Shown here in pieces: positions 53,723 through 61,412 of a DNA stretch of 64,000 bases. A program made the position numbers and the translations under genes. Positions within the stretch are counted from its first letter, which is position 1; the number at the start of each line of letters is the position of its first letter. This DNA comes from Blastomonas sp. SL216. Its GTDB lineage: Bacteria; Pseudomonadota; Alphaproteobacteria; Sphingomonadales; Sphingomonadaceae. Under the pieces are notes generated by a model, which was not told the origin of the DNA, did no database searches, and saw only the letters and a list, made by a program, of their open reading frames with translations. The stretch covers positions 3,641,001-3,705,000 of the forward strand of contig CP113055.1 in assembly GCA_026625625.1 (NCBI GenBank), given 5' to 3'.

Positions 53723-54321
53723 ACTTCCGGCCCATTTTCCGCATTGCCCCGCTGGCGCTGGCCATGTTCGCGCTGACGCCCTCCACCGCTTCTGCGCACA
53801 AGCTGCGCGAACAGGGCGTCGCCGTGACCATCGCGGATTCGTCGCTCACCGTCACGCCGGCGCGCGACTGGAACCGGCTGGACGGCCATATCGGCAAGCA
53901 TGTCGAAAGCTGGACGCTCGATGGCGGGCAGCTCAATGATGTCACCTTCTATGCGGGGATCGAGCCGGGCAAGCCGCTGCTGCGCGAACGCAGCAAGAAG
54001 CGCGAGCCCTTGCCCAAGTTCAGCGCCGCCACCTTGCTGGTCGAGCTGCCCGAACTGTTCGAGGCGACCTATCGCAGCTACAAGCAGATCGCTGATTTTC
54101 GCGTGGTCGACGTTCAGCCCGCGCGGTTTCTGGGGCAGGATGGCGTGCTGTTCACCTATGAATATGTCGATCAGGACGAACTGACCCGCCAGGGTGAGGC
54201 GAATGCGGCGATCATCGGTGGCCGTCTTTACATGGTCAGCTTTGATGCACCGCGCCTGCATTATTTCGCGCGCGGTATCGAGGATTTCCGCCGCATTGTC
54301 GAAACCGCTCGCCTGCCGTGA
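53719..54321 (+). CDS. hypothetical exported protein, third gene of the M48 cluster
   Basis: The 200-residue product has a signal peptide ending at STASAH (about residue 27) and a mature part with no known motif; blocks are DWNRLDGHIGKHVESWTLDG and DGVLFTYEYVDQDELTRQGE, and its mixed strand pattern suggests a small lipocalin-like or DUF family. The start overlaps the protease stop. Three overlapping genes suggest one envelope function. Confidence 0.7.
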   Translation: MNFRPIFRIAPLALAMFALTPSTASAHKLREQGVAVTIADSSLTVTPARDWNRLDGHIGKHVESWTLDGGQLNDVTFYAGIEPGKPLLRERSKKREPLPKFSAATLLVELPELFEATYRSYKQIADFRVVDVQPARFLGQDGVLFTYEYVDQDELTRQGEANAAIIGGRLYMVSFDAPRLHYFARGIEDFRRIVETARLP

Positions 54322-54349
54322 AACGCTGACGCGCGCGGGCAGGCGTTCT

Positions 54350-54363
54350 TGGACAGTTGTACA
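54350..54363. promoter_or_regulatory. candidate operator dyad 1 upstream of the response regulator
   Basis: TGGACAGTTGTACA has the form TGGAC-N4-GTACA, a near-perfect dyad. It is followed by GGCTTGCG. Related dyads lie at 55239 and 59141. It ends 105 bases before the response regulator start. Confidence 0.5.
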
Positions 54364-54468
54364 GGCTTGCGATACGCCCAAAAGTGCGAGACTGAGGCAA
54401 GGGGCAGCGTGCCTGCAGCCTGCCATAACGGCGGCGGCGGTGCGCAGCCGGATCAGGCGGGCGTCCGG

Positions 54469-55221
54469 ATGATGGAAGAGGACACAGACAAGGCGGAGCG
54501 GGGCGATGGCGTCGCCGCGTCTGCGCTGTCGAGCGCCGTCGCAGATGCCGCCGCCCCCGCGCCCGAATTTGCCGAGCCGGTCCGTATCCTGCTGGTCGAT
54601 GATCATATGGTGGTGCGCGCAGGCCTGGCCCAGGTGATCGGCAGCGTGCCGGGTCTTGTCGTCGTCGCAGAAGCGGAAAATGGCGAGGAGGCGCTGTTCC
54701 AGTGCCAGCGCCATCGCCCCGATGTGGTGCTGATGGATGTGCGCATGCAGGGCATGGGCGGCATCGCTGCAACCGAAGCGATGTGCAAATATCACCCCAA
54801 GGTCGCGGTGATCGCGCTGAGCAGCTTTGCCGATCCGGCGACGGTCGCGCGGATGCTCGCTGCCGGAGCGCGGGGATTTCTGCCGAAAAGCGTGGCGGCC
54901 GGGGACCTCAGTGCCGCGATCCGCAAGGTGCATGGCGGCGAGACGGTGGTCGATCCGGGGTGTCTGCCGCAGGTGGCAACGGCCTTTGACCCGACTACGC
55001 CCGGCGACGAGGACATGGAACTGTCGGCGCAGCAGCGGCGCGTGCTGGCGCTGCTGAGCAAGGGCTATACCAACCCTGAGATCGCCAAGTATCTGGGCAT
55101 CTCCATGCCCACCGCGCGCTATCATGTCAGCGCCATCCTGGTGAAGCTGGGTGTATCGAACCGGGCCGAGGCCGCAGCGATGGCGATCCGCAACCGGCTG
55201 GTCAGCAACAGCGATTTCTGA
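54469..55221 (+). CDS. NarL/FixJ-family response regulator
   Basis: The 250-residue regulator has a 37-residue disordered N-terminus and then a receiver domain (RILLVDDHMVVRAGLAQVIG). The phospho-acceptor is Asp90 in VVLMDVRMQG, the Ser pair is in IALSSF, and the conserved Lys140 is in GFLPKSV. The C-terminal LuxR-type helix-turn-helix (LSAQQRRVLALLSKGYTNPE, then IAKYLGISMPTARYHVSAIL) binds inverted DNA repeats. ATG 54469 and 54472 are both possible. Its partner kinase is at 56200; a lipoprotein gene lies between them. Confidence 0.93.
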   Translation: MMEEDTDKAERGDGVAASALSSAVADAAAPAPEFAEPVRILLVDDHMVVRAGLAQVIGSVPGLVVVAEAENGEEALFQCQRHRPDVVLMDVRMQGMGGIAATEAMCKYHPKVAVIALSSFADPATVARMLAAGARGFLPKSVAAGDLSAAIRKVHGGETVVDPGCLPQVATAFDPTTPGDEDMELSAQQRRVLALLSKGYTNPEIAKYLGISMPTARYHVSAILVKLGVSNRAEAAAMAIRNRLVSNSDF

Positions 55222-55238
55222 AGGGACGACCCGCCGCT

Positions 55239-55252
55239 TGGACGATCGTCCA
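55239..55252. promoter_or_regulatory. candidate operator dyad 2 upstream of the lipoprotein gene
   Basis: TGGACGATCGTCCA is a perfect 14-base palindrome, followed by GCCCGGCTTGCG. It lies 71 bases before ATG 55324 and 17 bases after the response regulator stop. Confidence 0.55.
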
Positions 55253-55323
55253 GCCCGGCTTGCGACCATCACCTTTTACCCCGATCACCCCCAGCCAAGG
55301 GCATTGGCTTGAGGGGGTTTGGC

Positions 55324-56067
55324 ATGACACGATGGATGGCTGCGGTCGCGCTGACGGCGCTGGTTTCGGGCGGTTGCAAGGATGCGCCGAGGCAGGAGGC
55401 GGAGGCCCCGACCAAGCCGGTCGCGGCGCAATCCTGTGCCGATGATGGCGAGCGTCTGCCGCTGACCGGGCTGTGCGCCGGGCGCGCGGTCAATTACCTC
55501 AACATGGACGCCAGCGCCTCGCCGCAAGCGCCGGACGGCTGCGAATGGAAGGTCATGGAAACGCCGATCGTCGATGATGTGCTGCTCTATCGCGGCCTGA
55601 AATGCGATGCTGGCGAAACGAAGCTGGAATATGCCGGTGGTGCGCACCGGGCCGAACTGAAGCTGGTCAATTCCGCCTTTCTGGGCAAGATCGACGAGCC
55701 TCCGGTCTATGTCTATGTCTACACGATCGAAGGCGACGCCAAGCAGGGCGTGACATCGCGCGCGCGCGAAGCGATGGAGAACGCGGCCGAGGCCGCTGGT
55801 TGCACCGCGCGCAATGCGGGGCAGCAGGGCTGGCCTACCGATGCGCTGGTGGTCGATGTATCGCCGCAAGAGGCGGCAAAGGCACCGGCTAACGAGCCCC
55901 GCGCCGCCTGTGGTCCGCTGGGCATCAACGAGGATGAAGCCTCGTACTGGCGCGTGGCCCAGGGCTATGGCTGGTTCTTCCAGCTGGGTCAGGATGCCAT
56001 AGAGATCGATGCCGGGTCCTTCACGCTGATGACCAGGCAGCCCGATGGCAGCTGGGGTGCGATCTGA
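55324..56067 (+). CDS. hypothetical lipoprotein between response regulator and kinase
   Basis: The 247-residue product starts at ATG 55324 after GAGGGGGT. The signal has a lipobox-like end, VSGGCKDAP, with Cys at about residue 18. The mature part has eight or so Cys in pairs (SCADDGE, GLCAGRAV, DGCEWKV, LKCDAGE, AGCTARN, AACGPLG), which suggests several disulphides in the periplasm. It may sense a signal for the kinase encoded downstream. I recognise no family. A perfect dyad lies in front of it. Confidence 0.75.
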   Translation: MTRWMAAVALTALVSGGCKDAPRQEAEAPTKPVAAQSCADDGERLPLTGLCAGRAVNYLNMDASASPQAPDGCEWKVMETPIVDDVLLYRGLKCDAGETKLEYAGGAHRAELKLVNSAFLGKIDEPPVYVYVYTIEGDAKQGVTSRAREAMENAAEAAGCTARNAGQQGWPTDALVVDVSPQEAAKAPANEPRAACGPLGINEDEASYWRVAQGYGWFFQLGQDAIEIDAGSFTLMTRQPDGSWGAI

Positions 56068-56199
56068 CGCACCCGGTACCGGGCCTGGCCCTTTATCAGC
56101 CCGCCAGCTTCTGCCATGGATGCAAACGGGTAAAGGCGCGGTCCGGGGGGATTTTGGCGGAACATCGGCATCAGCACGACGATAGTCGGGTGAAGCGGC

Positions 56200-58650
56200 G
56201 TGCTGTACGTCGCCGGATGCCGCCCCGTGGCTGACGCCGCGCAAACGCTCTACTGGAACCCGGGCGCGGTCAGCTATCTGGTGGAGCTGCTGCTCGCGCT
56301 GGTGGTGTCGCTCTATGTCATCCACCGCCTGGTGCGCGAGCATCGCGCCGGGGGGATTACCGCGCCGACATTGCTGTTTGGCATCACCTTCTGGTCGTTC
56401 GTGCCCAGCCTCTATGCCTCGCTGCTGCATGCGCTGACCGGGGGTGGCTGGGCCAGCTATGCGATGCCCTGGCTCGCGCCCGATGGACCTGTCGTCCTGT
56501 CCATGCCCTGGGTACCCACTTTTGGCGGCATATCGGCCATCGCCTTTGTCCAGTTCGCCTATCGTGTTCCAGGCCGGTTGGCGGGGGCGGACCGCGAGGC
56601 CGTGCTGGTCGGAATCGTCATGGCGCTGTGCGTCTGCGCAGAAATTGCCAGTTCGCTCTATACCGACTGGACGCTGCTCAGCCACCGCATCTGGTTTCGC
56701 CCCGACTGGGCGGCGGGATGGACCAGCCTCAGCTTGATCTGGGCCATCGTGGTGTTCGTGCGGCAGCTTGGCCAGGCGCAGGGCGGGGGAGGCGAAAAGC
56801 GGCTGATCAAGGGCCTGCGTGCGCTGATGGCACGGCCCGTCAATCGCGAGGCCACCGCAGCCAAGGGCTTCATCCTGTTCTCGCTGCTGCCGTTCGCGCA
56901 CACGCTGGCCCTGGTGTTCCAGCAGGACGGATTCCTGGGGCCCTTGTCGATGGACATGCTGCTGTGCTGGTCGATGCTGGCGCAGCTGACCGGGCTGACG
57001 CTGGTCTATTTCGGCTATCTGCCCGAGCGCTCGTCCTTCATCCTGAAGCTGACCATCATCAGCCTGGTGCTGCTGTTCGCGGCGATCAACGGCACGTGCT
57101 GGGCGCTCAGTACGCCCTATATCGCGCAATATCGACCCGCCGGCTTGCCCGGAGCAGGCACCGCACTGGAATATATGCCGCAGCCGGCAGGGGGCTATGC
57201 CGTGCGTCAGATGGCAGCGCAGCCCTTGTCCAGCGCCGGGCGACCGGTCGGACCTGAAGGCGCGCGGATGGTGCTGCCATTTAAGCTGCGATTCTATGGC
57301 CGCACCTATGATGCCGTGCATGTCGCAGGCCATGGCTCGATCGGGTTTGAGGCGGTTCCCGGCCTGATCGATCCGACCATTGCCCTGGGCGTGCAACCCG
57401 CCATCCGCCCGCTATTGATGCGCCTTCCGCCCGAGGGCAGCGATGTCACCGCGCGCGCAACCCTGGACCGGCTGGTGGTGACGCGGCGCGACCGCTGTGC
57501 ACGGCCAGCACCGCAAGCCTGCCATGCGGTGCAGACCATCGTCCATGCCGACGGGCGGATCGTCATGAACTTTCTGGCGGGGCCCGCCATGCCGATCTAC
57601 CAGATGGCAGACCCGCTGGGTGCGCCCTGGCTGACCGGGATAACGCCGGGGCTGGATCGTTCGCGTGGGGCACCGCTGGTGCGCGATCATTATCGCGGGC
57701 TGCTGGTTCATCTCGACCGGCTCTATGCCCCGGTGCTGTCCTTCACCCTCGGCACGATGATGATCGTGCTGCTGGGCATTCCGCTGCTGTTCCAGGGCTT
57801 TCTCGTGCGTCCGCTCGACCGCTTGCTGCGCGCGATGCGGCGGTTTCGCGATGGCGATCTGGAGCGGCAGGTCGAGGTCAGCTTCAACGACGAGATCGGC
57901 TATCTGACCGAATCGTTCAACGAGATGGCGCGGGCGCAGCATGAACTGGTCAACACGCTGGAGGAACAGGTGGCCAGCCGCAGCGCGCAGGTGGCTGACT
58001 TTGCGGTGCGCAACGCCCGGCTGGAAGAGCGCAACCGCCTGTCGGGCGATCTGCACGATACCGTAACGCAAACGCTGTTTTCTGCCGCCATGCTGTCCGA
58101 CGGGCTGGCCGAATTCTGGCACAAGGACCACCCCGATGATGCCGCAGCCAAGCTGCGCCAGCTGGCCCAGATGAACCGGCACGCGCTGGCCGAAATGCGT
58201 GTGATGCTGAACGAACTGCGCACGGACGGGATTGTCGAGCAGCCGCTTTCCCACCTTATCTCCACGCTCGCGCAGGAATTTGCGCAAGGGCAGGGCGATG
58301 CCATGCGCATCGAATGCGAGATCAGCGGCGATACGCTGTTGCCGCTCGACGTTCAGGCGATGATGTACCGGATCGCGCAGGAGAGCCTCAACAACATCGC
58401 GCGTCATGCGCAGGCCAGCCATGTCGCTATCGCGCTGGAGGCGCTGCCGGGGCAGACGATGCTGTCGATCAGCGACAATGGGCGCGGCTTCGATCCGGCT
58501 GCGGTGCCGACCGGTCATCTGGGCCTGCAGATCATGCGCGAACGCGCCCGCCGCATCGATGCGGTGCTGGAGGTGGAATCGCAAGCCGGGCTTGGCACCA
58601 CCATCACCGCGATCTGGATGCAGCAAGGCGCGCCCGGCGTGCTATCCTGA
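56200..58650 (+). CDS. sensor histidine kinase, NarX-like, with N-terminal membrane domain
   Basis: The 816-residue kinase starts at GTG 56200. Its N-terminal part has about seven membrane helices (residues 25 to 300), followed by a periplasmic stretch of about 200 residues. A further helix near 515-540 leads to a HAMP domain (RPLDRLLRAMRRFRDGDLER) and a short coiled coil. The HisKA_3 domain has the phospho-acceptor His619 in RLSGDLHDTVTQTLFSA, and the HATPase domain has SDNGRGFDP and GHLGLQIMRERA. This is the NarX/DegS class, which pairs with NarL-type regulators such as the one at 54469. Confidence 0.93.
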   Translation: MLYVAGCRPVADAAQTLYWNPGAVSYLVELLLALVVSLYVIHRLVREHRAGGITAPTLLFGITFWSFVPSLYASLLHALTGGGWASYAMPWLAPDGPVVLSMPWVPTFGGISAIAFVQFAYRVPGRLAGADREAVLVGIVMALCVCAEIASSLYTDWTLLSHRIWFRPDWAAGWTSLSLIWAIVVFVRQLGQAQGGGGEKRLIKGLRALMARPVNREATAAKGFILFSLLPFAHTLALVFQQDGFLGPLSMDMLLCWSMLAQLTGLTLVYFGYLPERSSFILKLTIISLVLLFAAINGTCWALSTPYIAQYRPAGLPGAGTALEYMPQPAGGYAVRQMAAQPLSSAGRPVGPEGARMVLPFKLRFYGRTYDAVHVAGHGSIGFEAVPGLIDPTIALGVQPAIRPLLMRLPPEGSDVTARATLDRLVVTRRDRCARPAPQACHAVQTIVHADGRIVMNFLAGPAMPIYQMADPLGAPWLTGITPGLDRSRGAPLVRDHYRGLLVHLDRLYAPVLSFTLGTMMIVLLGIPLLFQGFLVRPLDRLLRAMRRFRDGDLERQVEVSFNDEIGYLTESFNEMARAQHELVNTLEEQVASRSAQVADFAVRNARLEERNRLSGDLHDTVTQTLFSAAMLSDGLAEFWHKDHPDDAAAKLRQLAQMNRHALAEMRVMLNELRTDGIVEQPLSHLISTLAQEFAQGQGDAMRIECEISGDTLLPLDVQAMMYRIAQESLNNIARHAQASHVAIALEALPGQTMLSISDNGRGFDPAAVPTGHLGLQIMRERARRIDAVLEVESQAGLGTTITAIWMQQGAPGVLS

Positions 58651-58682
58651 GGGCCGGCTTCGGCCCGGATGTCGGGATCAGC

Positions 58683-59057
58683 TCAGCTCTTGAACGCGCA
58701 GACCTTGGCGCGCTTGCCGATCCAGCAGCCGCCCTTGCGCCGGAAATCCTCACCCAGCGGAGCCTGTGCGCTCATGGTTTTCGGGGTCTCGTTCCAGCTG
58801 ACACTGGCCAGCCCCTTTTCCAGCATGGTGACATAGGCGAAATAGCCGGGCTTGTTGGTGCCGGCATTGATCGTGAACGATCCGTCGCCGCCCATGAATT
58901 CGATTCGGCAGGTCTTCTTGATATCGACATAGACCTTGCCATCGACGGTCAGCGAACAGTCGCCGGTGATGGTCTTGGCCTCGGCCTCGGGGGCGGTGAC
59001 GGTCATGGCGGCCATGCCTAGGCCCGCCAGAACAGCGGCTGCGATTGCGTGTTTCAC
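58683..59057 (-). CDS. small exported hypothetical protein
   Basis: The 124-residue product starts at GTG 59057, with AGGAG about 7 bases upstream. The signal peptide ends at EAEAK (about residue 28). The mature part has four Cys (GDCSLTV, KTCRIEF, GGCWIGK, KVCAFKS) that could form two disulphides, and a strand pattern (VDGKVYVDIKKTCRIEF). I recognise no family. A dyad like those of the two-component locus lies 84 bases before its start, so it is a candidate target of the response regulator. Confidence 0.72.
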   Translation of the reverse strand: MKHAIAAAVLAGLGMAAMTVTAPEAEAKTITGDCSLTVDGKVYVDIKKTCRIEFMGGDGSFTINAGTNKPGYFAYVTMLEKGLASVSWNETPKTMSAQAPLGEDFRRKGGCWIGKRAKVCAFKS

Positions 59058-59140
59058 GGAAATCTCCTGGTGGCAAAAGGCGCGGCGAAGCGCCCCGCCT
59101 GTGGGCCACTTTTCGCCGGTCGAGCCGGGCGCGATCAAGC

Positions 59141-59154
59141 TGGACGATCGTACA
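59141..59154. promoter_or_regulatory. candidate operator dyad 3 upstream of the small exported protein
   Basis: TGGACGATCGTACA differs at one position from the perfect palindrome at 55239. Read on the minus strand it is TGTACGATCGTCCA followed by GCTTGATCG, similar to the GCTTGCG that follows the other two. It lies 84 bases before GTG 59057. Confidence 0.5.
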
Positions 59155-59173
59155 GGGCGGCGGCGCGCGCCGC

Positions 59174-59926
59174 CTATTCCGTCACGTCGTCGAGCGTGAA
59201 ATAGCCGAGTTTCAGGGACTTGAGCACCAATTGCGCGCGGTTGGACACGCCTAGCCTGCGCCGTGCATCGGTGAGATACTCGCTCACTGTCTGGTCCGAA
59301 ATGCCCAGCACGGCGGCGATTTCCCAGCTCGTCATGCCGCGCGCGACCAGCTTGATGCAATCGACCTGGCGCGGCGACAGGCGTTCGTCGCTGGTGACCT
59401 GCACTTCGGGCAGTTGCGATTGCCACAAGGTGCGTGCCTGCTGTCCGGCGGAAATGCCCAGCAGGATCGCCAGCATGAACGGGCGCGATTCGAGCGGCTG
59501 GCCATCCTTGACCACGAAATGCACCGATATGGTCGGCCGGTCGGGCATGTGCCCGGCAATGGTGCAGCCCGAACCCAGGCCCAGCTTGCGCATCTCGTCC
59601 AGATATTCGCGCTGGATGCGGGTGAGCGGAATGATCGTTTCCAGTTCTGCCCAGCGGATCGCGCCGCCGCGCCGCTGGCATGCTGCCAGTACCGGGCTGG
59701 TCAGGCTGTAATCGCGCCGCTGAAACAGGTCATGCCAGGTTGCGGGATAGTTGGTTACCATCTGTGGTTCCATCAGGCCCGATTGTATGTGGACATGACG
59801 CGCCAGCGCGCCATAGGCAAAGCCGAAAGGCGCCGCTGCATCGACGGTAATCTGCAGCAGTTCTTCCAGCGTGGAAGCCGCTTCGATCGCTACCGATGCA
59901 CGCTCGACATGATCCAGTTCCGGCAT
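59174..59926 (-). CDS. LuxR-family regulator with autoinducer-binding-like domain
   Basis: The 250-residue protein has an N-terminal autoinducer-binding-type domain and a C-terminal LuxR helix-turn-helix (LSPRQVDCIKLVARGMTSWE, IAAVLGISDQTVSEYLTDAR). In the ligand pocket, YPATWHDLF keeps the conserved Trp, but the usual Tyr is Phe and the DPV block is replaced by SPV. So the key Asp that holds acyl-homoserine lactone is absent. No luxI-like synthase is nearby. It is probably a LuxR solo with another ligand or none. Confidence 0.85.
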   Translation of the reverse strand: MPELDHVERASVAIEAASTLEELLQITVDAAAPFGFAYGALARHVHIQSGLMEPQMVTNYPATWHDLFQRRDYSLTSPVLAACQRRGGAIRWAELETIIPLTRIQREYLDEMRKLGLGSGCTIAGHMPDRPTISVHFVVKDGQPLESRPFMLAILLGISAGQQARTLWQSQLPEVQVTSDERLSPRQVDCIKLVARGMTSWEIAAVLGISDQTVSEYLTDARRRLGVSNRAQLVLKSLKLGYFTLDDVTE

Positions 59927-60129
59927 AGCCCTGGTGTAATTCCCGATTGATGAAGGATACTTCCTGTAGCAGGCGAACGCCCAGGAGTAACATGGTTAAT
60001 TGCAAACGATAGTCACTTCGCTATTTGCGCAGCGCAGGGCTTGCAACGATTAAACCGTTACATTGGTCCATATCGGATCAATTTTTCTTTGCGCTTGGCG
60101 AAACGACGCCCCGAAATTCGGGGTTTCGA

Positions 60130-61146
60130 TCAGGCGCCCGGTACGCCGAGGGCCGATGCCGCTTCTCGCACGCGGCGCTGGTCTGCCGCCTTGTTCTTCA
60201 GCGCAGCAGTGGCATCGCGCAGGGCAGCCTGCGCCTTGCCGGTCTCGCCCAGCTGCATGCGGCTGCGCAGCAGCATGATCCAGCCATCGGTATCGCCCGG
60301 CTCGCGTTTCAGGCGATCGGCCAGGCCCTCGACCATCTGCTGGATCATCATGTCCTGCTGGCCCTGCGGCAAGGCGGCGGCTGCCGCCATCTGGTCGCGC
60401 GACGGTCCCGGAATGCCTGCAGTCGCGGTCTCTGCGCCATCGGTGCGGAAGCCCGCATTGGGCGGCGCGAACTTGGCGGAGGCGAGGCGCTTTTCCACCT
60501 CGATGCCGCGTTCCTTGCCGACATTGCGGATCACATCGCGAATGTCCTTGGCATAGGGGGCATCGGCCGGCGTTTCGGCCAGCAGCGCAAACCAGTCCTC
60601 GATGGCTTCGGCATGCTTGCCGTCAATGTCCTTGGCGGCGGCGAGGAAATAGCGCGCACGGGCATCCTTGGGATCGATCTCGACGGCGCGCTTGAACGCG
60701 GTGCGCGCATCCTGGCTGATCGCCTCGTCCTTGCTGGCCATGACCAGCGCCTCACCCAGCATCGAATGATATTCCGAATTTCCGGGGGCCAGCTGGATCG
60801 CGCGGCGCATCGCGGTGGCCGATTCGGCAAAGCGCTGGGTCTCGAAATAGCTCCAGCCCAGCATCCGCCAGCCTTCCGCGTCATCGGGATTGTCGCGCAG
60901 CCGCGCCTCGAGCGCGGTGATCACCTGGTCGACCGAGGCTGGCTGGCCTTGTGCATTGAGCGGCGCGGCAGGGGCGGAGGCAGCCGGCTTCTGGTCGGTA
61001 TAGACCTTGTAACCCACTGCACTCACAGCAATCAGTGCCGCTGCAGCCAGCGCAATCCGCCCGATGCCGAAGCTGCCTCCGCCGGTTGGCACGGGGGCTT
61101 CAGGGCCCGCAGAAGGGGTGGCGGTATCGGTCTGGGTGTCGGTCAT
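60130..61146 (-). CDS. CcmI-like TPR protein (cytochrome c maturation type)
   Basis: The 338-residue product starts at ATG 61146. It has an N-terminal cytoplasmic stretch, one membrane helix (IGRIALAAAALIAVSAVGYK, residues 27-46), and a periplasmic domain of TPR repeats (DDAEGWRMLGWSYFETQRFA, NSEYHSMLGEALVMASKDEA). A C-terminal TPR-like repeat follows (DTDGWIMLLRSRMQLGETGK). This is the layout of CcmI/CycH, which holds apocytochrome c during haem ligation. Other ccm genes are not in the window, so the role is inferred from architecture. Confidence 0.8.
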   Translation of the reverse strand: MTDTQTDTATPSAGPEAPVPTGGGSFGIGRIALAAAALIAVSAVGYKVYTDQKPAASAPAAPLNAQGQPASVDQVITALEARLRDNPDDAEGWRMLGWSYFETQRFAESATAMRRAIQLAPGNSEYHSMLGEALVMASKDEAISQDARTAFKRAVEIDPKDARARYFLAAAKDIDGKHAEAIEDWFALLAETPADAPYAKDIRDVIRNVGKERGIEVEKRLASAKFAPPNAGFRTDGAETATAGIPGPSRDQMAAAAALPQGQQDMMIQQMVEGLADRLKREPGDTDGWIMLLRSRMQLGETGKAQAALRDATAALKNKAADQRRVREAASALGVPGA

Positions 61147-61412
61147 GATGGCTGTCTCTTTGTCGCGTCCGGGTGAAAGGCTAGCCGATCGGCCAAATTT
61201 TCCAATTTCTAAGTGGTAAAGATCACATTCTTTGCTAGAAATATCGCCATAGGGTTCGCAACCGAATTTTGGGCAAGTTCTTGCGGCAGCGGGGCATTCT
61301 GGCGATAGCAGCACCGATCGGGGAGAAATCGGGCTGGAAGTCGCCGGACTGACACGTCTTTGCCATGCAAGCGTGGGCGCGTGAGCGTCCGCAATTGGGG
61401 GGACGCGAACCA

